This document shows positions 46,080 to 55,396 of a DNA stretch of 64,000 nt, piece after piece (within the stretch, counting starts at the first letter, position 1; every line of letters begins with the position of its first letter). The translations under genes and the position numbers were made by a program. The stretch lies in NCBI GenBank assembly GCA_027068085.1, contig JAMOUQ010000053.1, forward strand, positions 1 through 64,000, in the 5' to 3' direction. Origin of the DNA: Desulfobacteraceae bacterium. GTDB taxonomy: Bacteria; Desulfobacterota; Desulfobacteria; Desulfobacterales; Desulfosarcinaceae. The notes below the pieces were generated by a model that did no database searches, was not told the DNA's origin, and worked only from the letters and a program-made list of their open reading frames with translations.

Positions 46080-49000
46080 TTAGCTGTTAACATGCCCGAT
46101 TATCTCGTTCAATATCTTTTTGGCCTGACTTAGCATCCCCAGGGCATTGCCGCCTTTCAATCTGACTTTCAAAAGGCCGTTGGGCGCAAGCCTGAAATCG
46201 TCGGCATGTTTCTGAACCAGGTCTGCCAGGGCATGGGGACGTTTCTGGTGCCGGGGTGAAAACTGGCAGACAAGTGTGCCGGAGGCCATATCGAGGCGCC
46301 GGCAGCCTGCTTTGCGGGCCAGAATTTTCAACATGATCTTCAGGAGCATGTTGCTTGCCTCCTCGGGCAGGGGGCCGAAGCGGTCCACCATCTCCCTTTT
46401 GGCGGCCGCGACCTCCTTGACGTCGTCGAGCCTGGCCAGCTTGCGGTAGACCGACAGCCGCTGGTCGATATCAGGTATATAGTCCGCGCTGATCAGGGTG
46501 GCCATGGGCAGGTTGACTTCGGGTTCCAGCGGTTCCTGCGACGGCTGTCCCTTGAGCTGGGCGATGGAGGACTCCATGAGCTTGAGAAACATATCGTAGC
46601 CCACGGCGGCGATGTGACCGGACTGGGAGGAGCCCAGGATGGTGCCCCCGCCCCGGATCTTCAGGTCGCTCATGGCTATCTGAAACCCGGCGCCCAGGTC
46701 GCTGTGTTCCATCAGGACCTTGAGGCGCTTGCGGGCATCGCGGGTCAGGCTGCTTTCTTCAGGGATGAACAGGTAGGCGTAGGCCTGTTCGTCGGAACGC
46801 CCCACCCGCCCTCTGAGCTGGTACATCTGGGCCAGGCCGAAGCGGTCGGCCCGGTTGATCAAAATGGTATTGGCCGACGGCACGTCCAGCCCTGACTCGA
46901 TTATGGTGGTACAGACCAGCATGTCGATCCGGCGCTTGACAAACTTCATCATCACCTGCTCCAGCCTCTCCTCGTCCATCTGGCCGTGGGCCACGGCAAG
47001 ACGGACTTCCGGAACGATCTCCTTCAGTTTGGCAGCCATTGTTTCGATGGAATTGACCACGTTGTGAACGAAGAATATCTGCCCGCCGCGGCGCAGCTCG
47101 CGCCTGATGGCCTCGGCCACCAGAACCGGGTCGAATTCGGCGATGTAGGTGACGATCGGCTGGCGCAGCTCGGGAGGGGTGGAAATCACGCTTATGTCCC
47201 GCACACCGACCAGGGAAAGGTGGAGGGTGCGGGGAATGGGAGTGGCCGTCAGGGTCAAGACGTCCACGGTTGAACGCAACTGCTTGATGCGTTCCTTGTG
47301 TTTGACGCCGAACCGCTGTTCCTCGTCGAGCACCAGCAGGCCGAGGTCCTTGAAACTGACGTCTTTCTGCAACAGGCGGTGGGTGCCGATCACTATATCG
47401 ACCGTCCCGTCTGCCAGGCCTTGGACGATGGCTTTCTGTTCCTGCCGGCTCCTGAAACGGCTCAGACACTGGATGCGTACCGGGTAGCGTTCGAAACGCC
47501 GGCGGAAAGTGGCCCAGTGCTGTTCGGCCAGGACCGTGGTGGGCACCAGGACCGCCACCTGCTTGGCCTCGCTGACGGCCAGAAAGGCGGCCCGCAGGGC
47601 AACTTCGGTCTTGCCGTACCCGACATCGCCACAGACCAGGCGGTCCATGGGAGCCGGCTTGCGCATGTCATTGAGCACATCCTCGATGGCCCGGCGCTGG
47701 TCCCCGGTTTCCTCGTAGGCAAAGCCGGCCTCGAACTGCCTGAAGCAGCTGTCGTTGACACCAAAGGCATATCCCTTGCGGACCTTGCGGGCGGCATAGA
47801 GTTTGAGCAGCTCGCCGGCGATCTTCTCGGTCGAACGCCTGACCCTGCTTTTGACCTTCTGCCAGCTCTTGCCGCCCATCTTGTCCAGAACCGGGGCAAT
47901 CCCGTCGACTCCCATGTACTTCTGGACAAGCTCCATCCGGTCCACCGGCACATAGAGCTTGTCGTCGTCCTGATAGACTATCAACAGGTAATCGTTGACC
48001 GCCCCGTCCAGGGCCAGTTTTACCAGTCCCCGGTAACGCCCGATGCCGTGCTCGTCGTGAACCACCAGGTCACCGGTGCGCAGATCCTCGACGGTCAGCA
48101 AAGCCTCCCGGGCTTTGCGCCTTGCCCTGCGCGGCCGGCTGTAGCGGACGCCGAAAATCTCCTCGGCGGTGATGACGGCCAGGCCCTGCTCGGGCCAGCA
48201 GAAGCCGGCCGCCAGATCAAACTTTCCCAGGTATACCCTGCCCCTGCCGGCCAGAATCCGGCCGCAGGAATCGATGTCGGCGGCCTCGATCCCGCGTGCG
48301 GACAAAACATGGCGCAGATGTTCCACCTGCCCCCGGCGGCGGCAGGCGATCAGGGTGGAGATACCGTCCTGACGGTTTTTCAGAAGCAGTTCGATCAGGG
48401 GGGCAAATGGTTCCGCCCCCCTGGCAGCCGCCTTGAGTGAGGCAGTCAGGGCTTCGTTGTCGGTCACGTGCTGGTGACAGGCCCGGACAACCGGAAAGTC
48501 CGAAGGCGAAGCACCGCTGACGGGCAATCTGCGACAGACAAGATACGACCCGGCTGCCAGGCGATCCCTTACCTGGTCCCATTCCAGGTAGAGCCGATCA
48601 GGGGCGACACACAGGCGGCGGTCTTCCACGGCCTTCTGATAAAGGCCTTGAATGCGGTCGAAAAACTGCTTGCCGGCTTCCTTGACCTCGGCCGGTTCCA
48701 GTACGATCCAGACAGCCCCGGAATCGACGTAATCGAACAGGGTGTCAAGGCGGCTGTAGATGAGGGGGGTCAAAGATTCGATCCCTTCAAACCCGCCTTC
48801 CTCCTTCACCTTGCGGGCAATGCGGCGCATGGTGGTCAGGGGCAGATCGAGCTGGGCGGCCAGCAAGCGCAAATTTGCCAGCACCTTTTCGAGATTACCC
48901 TCATCAACCACTGCCTCGCGGGCCGGAAGGATAACGGCTTCCTGCCCCGAACCGATGGTCCTCTGGCTGGCTGGCGAAAAAAAACGCAACGATTCCAGCT

Positions 49001-49592
49001 GGTCGCCAAAAAACTCGAGCCGCAGGGGATCGGGGTAAAGCGGTGCATAGACATCTATGATCCCGCCCCTGACGGCAAAATCGCCCGGCTCTTCGACCAG
49101 CATGGCGCGGTTGTAGCCGCCTGCAAGCAGCTTGCGGATCAGGCCGTCACGGTCAAGCTCCTCTCCGACCATGACAAGTTCGGCGAAATTCACCAGCTCC
49201 GCCTTGGGTATCATCAGCTGCATGGCGGCCGCAACGGTGGTCACCACCAACTGCGGGGGCCTGCTGTCCAGCAGGCGGTAGAGAACCCCTATCCGCCGCC
49301 AGGCGGTCTCGTTGTGATAGGCCAGGACGTTGTAGGGCGAAAGCGTATAGGGAGGAAACAGGACCGGTTCGACTTCCAGATCCTCGCAAAAACAGGCAAG
49401 GTCCTGAACCAACCGTTCGGCCTGCTTGAGATCGGCCGTCAGTATCACCATGGGCAAGCGGGCCCGGCGGTAGATCTGTCTCAGGGAAAAAGCCGCCGCA
49501 GTGCCTGAAAGCCCGCTCAGCTCCATACCTTTTGCTGCCCCGGCAACTGCCCCGGCAAGCTGTTCAAATGAAATTTTGTCTTGATTTTGCAT
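46080..49592 (-). CDS. mfd: Transcription-repair coupling factor Mfd
   Basis: The 1170-residue protein has all Mfd parts: a UvrB-homology region, an RNA-polymerase-interacting domain (DEHGIGRYRGLVKL), translocase motifs (Walker A GDVGYGKTEVA, LDEEQRFGVKHKE, LTLTATPIPRTL, STPPELRQP) and a C-terminal TRCF domain. It removes stalled RNA polymerase at DNA damage and recruits UvrA. The length fits the usual ~1150. It leads the long minus-strand housekeeping run and is followed by the lipoprotein gene after 172 bases. Confidence 0.97.
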   Translation of the reverse strand: MQNQDKISFEQLAGAVAGAAKGMELSGLSGTAAAFSLRQIYRRARLPMVILTADLKQAERLVQDLACFCEDLEVEPVLFPPYTLSPYNVLAYHNETAWRRIGVLYRLLDSRPPQLVVTTVAAAMQLMIPKAELVNFAELVMVGEELDRDGLIRKLLAGGYNRAMLVEEPGDFAVRGGIIDVYAPLYPDPLRLEFFGDQLESLRFFSPASQRTIGSGQEAVILPAREAVVDEGNLEKVLANLRLLAAQLDLPLTTMRRIARKVKEEGGFEGIESLTPLIYSRLDTLFDYVDSGAVWIVLEPAEVKEAGKQFFDRIQGLYQKAVEDRRLCVAPDRLYLEWDQVRDRLAAGSYLVCRRLPVSGASPSDFPVVRACHQHVTDNEALTASLKAAARGAEPFAPLIELLLKNRQDGISTLIACRRRGQVEHLRHVLSARGIEAADIDSCGRILAGRGRVYLGKFDLAAGFCWPEQGLAVITAEEIFGVRYSRPRRARRKAREALLTVEDLRTGDLVVHDEHGIGRYRGLVKLALDGAVNDYLLIVYQDDDKLYVPVDRMELVQKYMGVDGIAPVLDKMGGKSWQKVKSRVRRSTEKIAGELLKLYAARKVRKGYAFGVNDSCFRQFEAGFAYEETGDQRRAIEDVLNDMRKPAPMDRLVCGDVGYGKTEVALRAAFLAVSEAKQVAVLVPTTVLAEQHWATFRRRFERYPVRIQCLSRFRSRQEQKAIVQGLADGTVDIVIGTHRLLQKDVSFKDLGLLVLDEEQRFGVKHKERIKQLRSTVDVLTLTATPIPRTLHLSLVGVRDISVISTPPELRQPIVTYIAEFDPVLVAEAIRRELRRGGQIFFVHNVVNSIETMAAKLKEIVPEVRLAVAHGQMDEERLEQVMMKFVKRRIDMLVCTTIIESGLDVPSANTILINRADRFGLAQMYQLRGRVGRSDEQAYAYLFIPEESSLTRDARKRLKVLMEHSDLGAGFQIAMSDLKIRGGGTILGSSQSGHIAAVGYDMFLKLMESSIAQLKGQPSQEPLEPEVNLPMATLISADYIPDIDQRLSVYRKLARLDDVKEVAAAKREMVDRFGPLPEEASNMLLKIMLKILARKAGCRRLDMASGTLVCQFSPRHQKRPHALADLVQKHADDFRLAPNGLLKVRLKGGNALGMLSQAKKILNEIIGHVNS

Positions 49593-49676
49593 CCTGAAAC
49601 AATTAGTTGAATATTTTTCAGCCGGGCAGATTTCAGGCTGTCCGGAATTTTTACAATCTGTGGTTCGACCGTTTAA

Positions 49677-49752
49677 GCCGGCGTAGCTCAGCTGGTAGAG
49701 CAGCTGATTCGTAATCAGCAGGCCAGCGGTTCAAGTCCGCTCGCCGGCTCCA
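49677..49752 (+). tRNA. tRNA-Thr (anticodon CGT)
   Basis: A full cloverleaf can be drawn: acceptor GCCGGCG with CGCCGGC, D stem GCTC/GAGC, anticodon stem GCTGA/TCAGC with loop TTCGTAA, T stem AGCGG/CCGCT with TTCAAGT, and an encoded CCA end. The loop gives CGT, reading the Thr codon ACG. The length is 76. A hairpin follows nine bases later. Confidence 0.95.
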
Positions 49753-49760
49753 AGAAATTC

Positions 49761-49795
49761 AAGGGGATTTCAGCATGTTGTGCTGAATTCCCCTT
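49761..49795 (+). terminator. Hairpin after tRNA-Thr, probable weak terminator
   Basis: A 15-base stem with a single mismatch (AAGGGGATTTCAGCA with TGCTGAATTCCCCTT) and a 5-base loop. It is followed by only TTGTAT rather than a T run, so termination may be partial or Rho-aided. Confidence 0.6.
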
Positions 49796-50180
49796 TGTAT
49801 TGGCATCGATGGCAAAACGCCATCTCCAAAGCGGATGGTCTGCATCGGCCCCGTGCAACGGTAACAACACGGCGGAAGACGTCCCGGTTTCCGACCGTTT
49901 CTGGTTTTGGCCGCATGCAAAGCACGCTGTATTCGGGAAAACAATAACGGTATTTGGAGCTAAATTCAAGCAAGTTCGGAATCCGGAGGCAACTGCGGTC
50001 ATAGCCCCGGGGCGGGTCCGGCTATTTGCCAAGCCATCAAGACTATTGACATGGGGTGGACAAGATATTAGGTTTAACCCGCCTAGCCAAGTTGCCTTAT
50101 GAAATCCTCATCCGCCATACCGCGCCTTAAATCAATATTTATTTAGGACCATATTTTTGATCCAGTTTCAGAGGTTTTCC
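49796..50180. other. 385-base region after tRNA-Thr with no gene recognised
   Basis: One short plus-strand frame of about 100 codons runs through it but has no recognisable motif or ribosome site, and its codon use is unconvincing. No integrase or insertion-element ends were seen. TTGACA occurs near 50046 but no good -10 follows at 17 bases. It may be the remains of an element that once inserted at the tRNA, but nothing direct proves this. Confidence 0.45.
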
Positions 50181-50525
50181 ATGAACTGTATCGATGCAAT
50201 CGAAGGAACGGTCAAGTGTATTCTCAACAGGGTCTGTCAGGCGGCTATGGATGCCGGGCAGGATGACTCGGATTATGTCCGGACGGTAAGAACCATCCTT
50301 GAAGCCACGGAGCAATTCGCCCGCTCGAACCGGGAAATCGTCCCGCACCCCGACATACTGACAAAAGTCCTGTACGAGTATTCGCGCAACCTGTGGCTGA
50401 AAAACCGCCCTGATTCAGTTCCGGCCACCGGACGCGGCAAAGCAGAAACAGAGTCCGGTGCCTGCCAGGATTATCAGATCTATTACTATGACTATCTTTT
50501 TCACAACGATCAATATCCCTTGTGA
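50181..50525 (+). CDS. Small protein of unknown function
   Basis: The 114-residue product starts at ATG 50181 with AGAGG upstream (an ATG-like start at 50157 is less supported). It has a helical first 60 residues, an alternating polar middle and a Tyr-rich tail. No signal, membrane segment or motif was recognised. It stands between tRNA-Thr and ihfA. Confidence 0.5.
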   Translation: MNCIDAIEGTVKCILNRVCQAAMDAGQDDSDYVRTVRTILEATEQFARSNREIVPHPDILTKVLYEYSRNLWLKNRPDSVPATGRGKAETESGACQDYQIYYYDYLFHNDQYPL

Positions 50526-50702
50526 CGGCAAAGACAGGATGTAACCGCAACCGATCATCAGACAGGGCAAATCCGCAAACAGTCCGAGGGCAAGGCGGCG
50601 GCCCGCCCCGGCGGGGGCAGGGCCTGCTCGACCGGCGCCACAACCGCCAAGGCAGGCAGCATGCCTCCCATACAGGGCTGTTCTAACAAGAGGTAAACCA
50701 GA

Positions 50703-50834
50703 ATGCACGAGCCGGAAGAGACAGAACTGAAAGTTGAAATAGAACAGATAGCACAGCGTATCGAATCCATACTAAAGAAGGTCGAAGAGATTACCCCTTC
50801 ATTGACAAAGGAAGAAGACAAACCCGAAAACTGA
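50703..50834 (+). CDS. 43-residue acidic coiled-coil small protein
   Basis: An ATG at 50703 preceded by AGAGG opens a 43-codon frame. The product is highly charged and alpha-helical in pattern (KVEIEQIAQRIESILKKVEE), with hydrophobic residues every three to four positions, as in a coiled coil. Composition is protein-like. It could pair with a partner helix. It is too short to be sure. Confidence 0.4.
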   Translation: MHEPEETELKVEIEQIAQRIESILKKVEEITPSLTKEEDKPEN

Positions 50835-50978
50835 ACGGCTTTGCCGCAACAGCGGGCATGATTACGGTCAGGCGCACTGTGACTGAAGGGCCGGAAAGAA
50901 AACGCATATCCGGTGATCCCTGGCACGGTCTGTTTCAGACACAGTCTGAGCGGCAAATAAGATCAAACAAGATCTGTA

Positions 50979-51007
50979 TTGCCAACGGCGCAAAAAAAAT
51001 ATAGAAT
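50979..51007 (+). promoter_or_regulatory. Sigma-70 type promoter for ihfA
   Basis: TTGCCA (five of six) at 50979-50984 and TAGAAT (five of six) at 51002-51007 are 17 bases apart, with an A tract in the spacer. The ihfA start is 57 bases downstream. Confidence 0.6.
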
Positions 51008-51063
51008 TCAAAGCGTTGTTTGCAGCAAAACTCTGATTGACCGGCAACACACAAGGAGGGCCC

Positions 51064-51348
51064 ATGGCTCTTACCAAAAATGACATCGTCTCCAAAGTTT
51101 ACGAGCTTGGTTTCACCAAGAAGCAGGCGGCGGAATTGGTTGAGTCCCTGCTGGAGATCATCAAAGACACTTTGGCAAACGGTGAAGACGTGCTGATTTC
51201 CGGATTCGGCAAGTTCTGCGTCCGGCAAAAACGCCAACGCCGGGGACGCAATCCGGCAACCGGAGAAGACCTGATTCTGCCGCCCCGCAGAGTCGTAACC
51301 TTCAAGTGTTCCGGCAAGTTGCGTGAAAAGATCAACGATGTCACCTAG
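51064..51348 (+). CDS. ihfA: Integration host factor alpha subunit
   Basis: The 94-residue protein opens MALTKNDIVSKVYELGFTKK and has NGEDVLISGFGKFCVR, GRNPATGEDLILPPRRVVTF and a C-terminal GKLREKIN, all close to IhfA. IHF bends DNA at specific sites and helps sigma-54 promoters by looping, which fits the sigma-54 genes in this window. ATG 51064 follows AAGGAGGG. Its last bases overlap the convergent GH13 gene by eight. Confidence 0.9.
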   Translation: MALTKNDIVSKVYELGFTKKQAAELVESLLEIIKDTLANGEDVLISGFGKFCVRQKRQRRGRNPATGEDLILPPRRVVTFKCSGKLREKINDVT

Positions 51349-53050
51349 CCTCCAGCCAGAGCCACCGGCATGGTTCCAGCCGTATTGCCCGGGAATCGAT
51401 CCCGGTCCGGCCGGCCAGGGAGCTCAAAGGCTGACTGCCGCATTCGTCCTTTAGGGAAATCTCCACCGGCTGGTCAGAAACGTTTACCAGGCACCATAAA
51501 TCCTGCTGCCGGCATGAGCGACGGCAGGCAAAGACCCGCTTTCCTTTATCGTACACCTTCATTTCCGCCCCGGGATCGAAGGCGGGTTGGTTTCGCCTCA
51601 GTTTCAGCATTTCAAGATAGGGATAAAATATCTGCGATCTGAAACTGGCCGGGTCCTGCAGCTGCGCATGCAGCCGGTCCAGGTCAAGTTTGCGGCGGTT
51701 GATCCGCCGGGCCTGGCCGCTTTCTTCAACGCCCTCGTAATAGTTCCTGGTTCCCAACACGCTGTGGATATACACCGCCGGAACTCCCGGCAGACATAGC
51801 TGGATAGCCTGGGAAGCCAAAAAACGCCGAATATGCAAGGGATCATCCTGCAGCCCGGGATTTTTCATGGCATCCACATATGTTATGTTCAGCTCGTAAG
51901 GGCTGCGGCTTCCGTCCGGATTTGCCCTGTAAGAAACCAGGCCGCCGTTTTGCCTGACTGCCCTGACCAGGAATTCAATCGCTTCGGGAGGCAAGATGCC
52001 CTCAAGGGGCCGCACTCCGATCCCGTCGTGAGAAGCGGTGAAATTGAAAAAAGCGGTACGCTCCGACGGTGCCTTGAGACCGGATGCCCACCGGGAAAGG
52101 GGGCCTGCGTCCCGGGTTAAAAACGTATGCAGCAGCATAGGCGGCAGGGTGAAATTGTAGACCATCTGAGCTTCGTTGTAACCGTCTCCGAAATAACTGA
52201 TATTTTCCTGGTGGGGCACATTTGTCTCGGTGATGATGATAACTTCGGGCGCAACCCGGTCCAGGATCGCCCGCAGCAGTTGAACCACCTTATGGGTCTG
52301 TGGCAGGTGGATGCAGCTTGTGCCGCTTTCCTTCCAGAGATAGGCCACCGCGTCCAGCCTCAGAATCCTGGCGCCCTGCCGGACGTAAAAGAGCATAACC
52401 TCGATCATCCGCACCAGGACCTGGATGTCTTTGTAGTTCAAATCGATCTGGTCGGCACTGAAAGTGGTCCAGAGATCGACCTCGGTTCCGTCGGCTTTCC
52501 GGAAAGTTGTGGCCAATGGCAGGGCCCTGGGGCGGACGACCCGGCTGGTATCCGTGTCGGCCGTTATCTCGATGGCCAGGTTCTCGAAACCCGGCCGCCC
52601 TTCCAGGTAAGCCCTGAACCAGGGGCTCCGGGAAGAAATATGATTGAGCACGAAATCGAACATGAGCTCGAAATGATCCCTGAAACGTCTGATATCCTCC
52701 CAGGTGCCCAGGTCCGGGTTGACCTTCATATAATCGATGACTGCAAAACCGTCATCCGAAGAGTACGGGAAAAACGGCAACAAATGAATCGCGGAGAATA
52801 TGTCCTTGAAATGCTTCAGGGCAAAGTCATAAAGCACCTGCAGGGGCGGCCGCCGGCCGTCCCGGAGGCTGTCGCCGTAAGTTATCAGAACCATGTCCGA
52901 CTGGGAAAAGCCCGGGTGCCGGTCAGGATCAGGTTCCGGCCAGGAGCTGAGAAGAGCCTCTATCTTCTCCAGGGCCCGGCGTCCCCGGGCCTGTCCGTAC
53001 AGCTGTTGCAAGATCTCCCCAATTCCGGGGCCACCGGCATTGCTCGCCAT
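51341..53050 (-). CDS. GH13 sugar phosphorylase (sucrose/glucosylglycerate phosphorylase type)
   Basis: The 569-residue enzyme matches the GH13_18 group: LITYGDSLRDG, HLLPFFPYSSDDGFAVIDY, the nucleophile Asp in RLDAVAYLWKE, the acid/base Glu in IITETNVPHQENISYFGDG and FNFTASHDGIGVRP. These enzymes split a glycoside with phosphate to give glucose-1-phosphate. Whether the substrate is sucrose or glucosylglycerate cannot be told. AGGAGG supports ATG 53050. Confidence 0.85.
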   Translation of the reverse strand: MASNAGGPGIGEILQQLYGQARGRRALEKIEALLSSWPEPDPDRHPGFSQSDMVLITYGDSLRDGRRPPLQVLYDFALKHFKDIFSAIHLLPFFPYSSDDGFAVIDYMKVNPDLGTWEDIRRFRDHFELMFDFVLNHISSRSPWFRAYLEGRPGFENLAIEITADTDTSRVVRPRALPLATTFRKADGTEVDLWTTFSADQIDLNYKDIQVLVRMIEVMLFYVRQGARILRLDAVAYLWKESGTSCIHLPQTHKVVQLLRAILDRVAPEVIIITETNVPHQENISYFGDGYNEAQMVYNFTLPPMLLHTFLTRDAGPLSRWASGLKAPSERTAFFNFTASHDGIGVRPLEGILPPEAIEFLVRAVRQNGGLVSYRANPDGSRSPYELNITYVDAMKNPGLQDDPLHIRRFLASQAIQLCLPGVPAVYIHSVLGTRNYYEGVEESGQARRINRRKLDLDRLHAQLQDPASFRSQIFYPYLEMLKLRRNQPAFDPGAEMKVYDKGKRVFACRRSCRQQDLWCLVNVSDQPVEISLKDECGSQPLSSLAGRTGIDSRAIRLEPCRWLWLEAR

Positions 53051-53206
53051 TGTATCCTCCTGTTTTTTGCAAATAGATTCCGACAGCGCCCCGGTCCGGT
53101 GAAAATGGAAGTCTTTTGGTCGGCCGCATCGGCGCGCAACGCGTTGAACATCCGGGGCTTCACAATTTTACCCGAATTGAGCGTTTCAAATTGCGGCGGA
53201 AGCCAA

Positions 53207-53872
53207 TCATTCAGCAAGCAGGAAATCGGTTATGTATGGATTTTCCTGCATTTCGCGTCCGATGGTGGAAGTGGGAGTGTCGCCGTAATCATGGCCCGGC
53301 CATACAATCGTCTCGGCAGGCAGGGTGATCAGCCGGTTTTCCAGCGAGGTCAGCAACTGCTCCAGACTGCCACCGGGCAGATCAGTTCTTCCGACCGCCC
53401 CCACGAAAAGGGTGTCGCCTGTAAAAAGGTTGCCCGCACACAAGAAACAGACAGAGCCCGGAGTGTGCCCCGGGGTATGGATCACCTCTATCTCAGTCCC
53501 ACCCAGACTTATCTTTTCCCTGTCTTCCAGGGGGCGGTCAACAGGATCCGGGCACCTGTGGCCAAGGATTCTTTCAAACTCCCGGCGCAGTTGCGGGTCT
53601 TTGAAAAATTCGTCGTCGGCCCGGTGCATGGCGGTGGGTATCGCCAGCATTTCTTTCAGGTCGCGATTGCCGGCCACATGGTCGCCATGGCCGTGGGTAT
53701 TGAGGATCATGACCGGCTCCAGCCTTTCGGACTCCAGGGTCCTCAGCACTTGCTGCAGGTCGCCGGCCGGATCTATTATCACCGCCCGGCCGGTCTTCAG
53801 GCAGGCAACCACATAAGTATTGACTCTGTCCGCCCCGCTGACAAGGCAGAAAATCTTTGTCTTCCTGTCCAT
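53207..53872 (-). CDS. Metallo-beta-lactamase fold hydrolase (glyoxalase II-like)
   Basis: The 221-residue protein has LNTHGHGDHVAGN (the HxHxDH metal motif), HTPGHTPGSVCF, the metal-bridging Asp in FTGDTLFVGAVGRTD and GHDYGDTPTSTIG, which together match glyoxalase II-like thioesterases. Such enzymes hydrolyse hydroxyacyl-thioesters, or act as persulfide dioxygenases. ATG 53872 is six bases from the stop of the upstream gene. Confidence 0.88.
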   Translation of the reverse strand: MDRKTKIFCLVSGADRVNTYVVACLKTGRAVIIDPAGDLQQVLRTLESERLEPVMILNTHGHGDHVAGNRDLKEMLAIPTAMHRADDEFFKDPQLRREFERILGHRCPDPVDRPLEDREKISLGGTEIEVIHTPGHTPGSVCFLCAGNLFTGDTLFVGAVGRTDLPGGSLEQLLTSLENRLITLPAETIVWPGHDYGDTPTSTIGREMQENPYITDFLLAE

Positions 53873-53878
53873 GACGTC

Positions 53879-54412
53879 CTACTCGATCCTGCGCTGGAAA
53901 GCTTCTATGGCCTTGGGAATCAGTTTGCGGATCATCACCTGCCGATCGAGCAGAACCAGGCGGCGGTACTGCCCGTAGCCCGGATGGCTGCTTGCCAGGG
54001 CGGGCGGGTTTCCAAAAGAAAGCCGGCTCGCTTTTCGGAAATCGAGCACCATCTCCAGCAGGGTGAACCGGCGGCCTGCAAAGCGTTCCAGCCATCCCAG
54101 GCGAAACATTACTTCGAACCGGAAATTATCGGCCATGAAAAGATGAATATCAAGGACTTGTGACTGATCCCGGCCTCCCAGCTCTTCGAAGGTCAGCCCC
54201 GGTGGATAGCCCAGAAGCCCCATTATCAGTTCGTAAAATGCCATGGTGCTTTCCAGCCCGGGGCTTGCCTGGGAAATCAGAATCCGGTCCGGGATATCCA
54301 TCAACCTGGTATCGGAATAAAAATCCCATCCGAAACGGTTCCGCCAGGCCTTGAGGCCTTGCTGAGCCCTTGCCCGGCGGCGATACAGTTCCAGGTCCAC
54401 GATCTGGGCCAT
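53879..54412 (-). CDS. Conserved-looking protein, function unknown
   Basis: The 177-residue protein begins with a basic, Arg-rich helix (LELYRRRARAQQGLKAWRN), then a mixed sequence with many aromatic residues (MAFYELIMGLLGYPP, IHLFMADNFRFEVMFRLGWLERF). No motif was recognised. It is six bases from the hydrolase gene, so likely in the same operon. Confidence 0.6.
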   Translation of the reverse strand: MAQIVDLELYRRRARAQQGLKAWRNRFGWDFYSDTRLMDIPDRILISQASPGLESTMAFYELIMGLLGYPPGLTFEELGGRDQSQVLDIHLFMADNFRFEVMFRLGWLERFAGRRFTLLEMVLDFRKASRLSFGNPPALASSHPGYGQYRRLVLLDRQVMIRKLIPKAIEAFQRRIE

Positions 54413-54448
54413 TACAGACTGTCCTCGTATCGTCTCAATCCTTGCTGG

Positions 54449-55195
54449 TCAGCGGCTGAGCACCTCTTCGAGCAAGGGTACGAGCTTCATGAAATCGCCT
54501 CCCTCAGCAGGTGCCCCTGCCAGGGAGGCAGCGGGTGCTTTCCCGATGAAATGCCCGATTTCAATCCCGCGCGACCGGCAGAACTCAATCAGGGAAGGCT
54601 TGGCAAAGGCGGCAACCAGTTCCGCTCCGTTTTCGGCTCCCCACTGGAAATGGGGGCCGTCCCCGCCGCTGTCGCCGATGACAACCACCTTGTCGGGCCT
54701 CAAACCAAGCCTGCGGGCCACCTTGGCGGTAAAAATCCCCTTGTCAGCCGTTTCACGCAGGTCGAAAACAAAAGGAGGCTCTCTGTCTGTTTCCCGATAG
54801 TCGATCACCCTGTTGGCGGCCAGGGCCTGGGGCACGGGAAACAGATTCTTTGCAAAAAGACGCTGGAAATATCCTTTGAAACCGGTGGTATTGATCATCA
54901 AGGCCACCCGGTTTTCACGGCACCATCCGGCCAGTTCAAGTACTGCCGGATAAAGTTCGAACGCTGCATCCAGATAGGCGTCCATCTGCCCTGCTGAAAG
55001 CATCCCGCCCGTAAGCCCGGCAACCACATCGAGGGCGTCAGAAAGCCTGATCCTGTTGCCGGTGTAATCCCGGAACACTTTCCCGATTTCAGCTGCAAGC
55101 TCCGGGTAATGGAACACAATGGGATCGAAAGGGCCGCAAGGACTCAGACACTGGTTCCAGTCCGACGATACCAGTGCCCGGAAACCGTCTTCCAT
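54449..55195 (-). CDS. HAD-superfamily hydrolase-like protein
   Basis: The 248-residue protein has VVVIGDSGGDGPHFQWG, which fits HAD motif IV, a Lys-containing FTAKVARRLG, and ALVSSDWNQCL near the N-terminus where HAD enzymes have DxD; here the second Asp is Asn, so phosphatase activity may be changed. ATG 55195 follows AGAGG. A phosphatase or phosphonatase-like role is possible. Confidence 0.7.
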   Translation of the reverse strand: MEDGFRALVSSDWNQCLSPCGPFDPIVFHYPELAAEIGKVFRDYTGNRIRLSDALDVVAGLTGGMLSAGQMDAYLDAAFELYPAVLELAGWCRENRVALMINTTGFKGYFQRLFAKNLFPVPQALAANRVIDYRETDREPPFVFDLRETADKGIFTAKVARRLGLRPDKVVVIGDSGGDGPHFQWGAENGAELVAAFAKPSLIEFCRSRGIEIGHFIGKAPAASLAGAPAEGGDFMKLVPLLEEVLSR

Positions 55196-55396
55196 GCTCT
55201 GACCTCTCCTGGGCAATGTCTTTTCAACCCTGAAAACGCACTACGCCAGCTAATGTGAGAGCCATCATAACCCAAGCGTTTTCAAAAGGCAATTTCGGCG
55301 GATTCACAAAAAGTCACAACCCGGCGGCCGACAAACCGGCAGCGGAAACACCCCCTGGCAAACCATCGATCCTGAATAGGCCTGAAATGTCCTTTT

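Noticed and set aside
49715-50032. Minus-strand frame across the tRNA ending EPASGLEPLAC
   Set aside because: This ending is a well-known false translation of tRNA genes; no start support and no motif upstream.
52127-54163. 678-codon plus-strand frame opposite GH13 and hydrolase genes
   Set aside because: Spans several real minus-strand genes and their gaps; no motif support.
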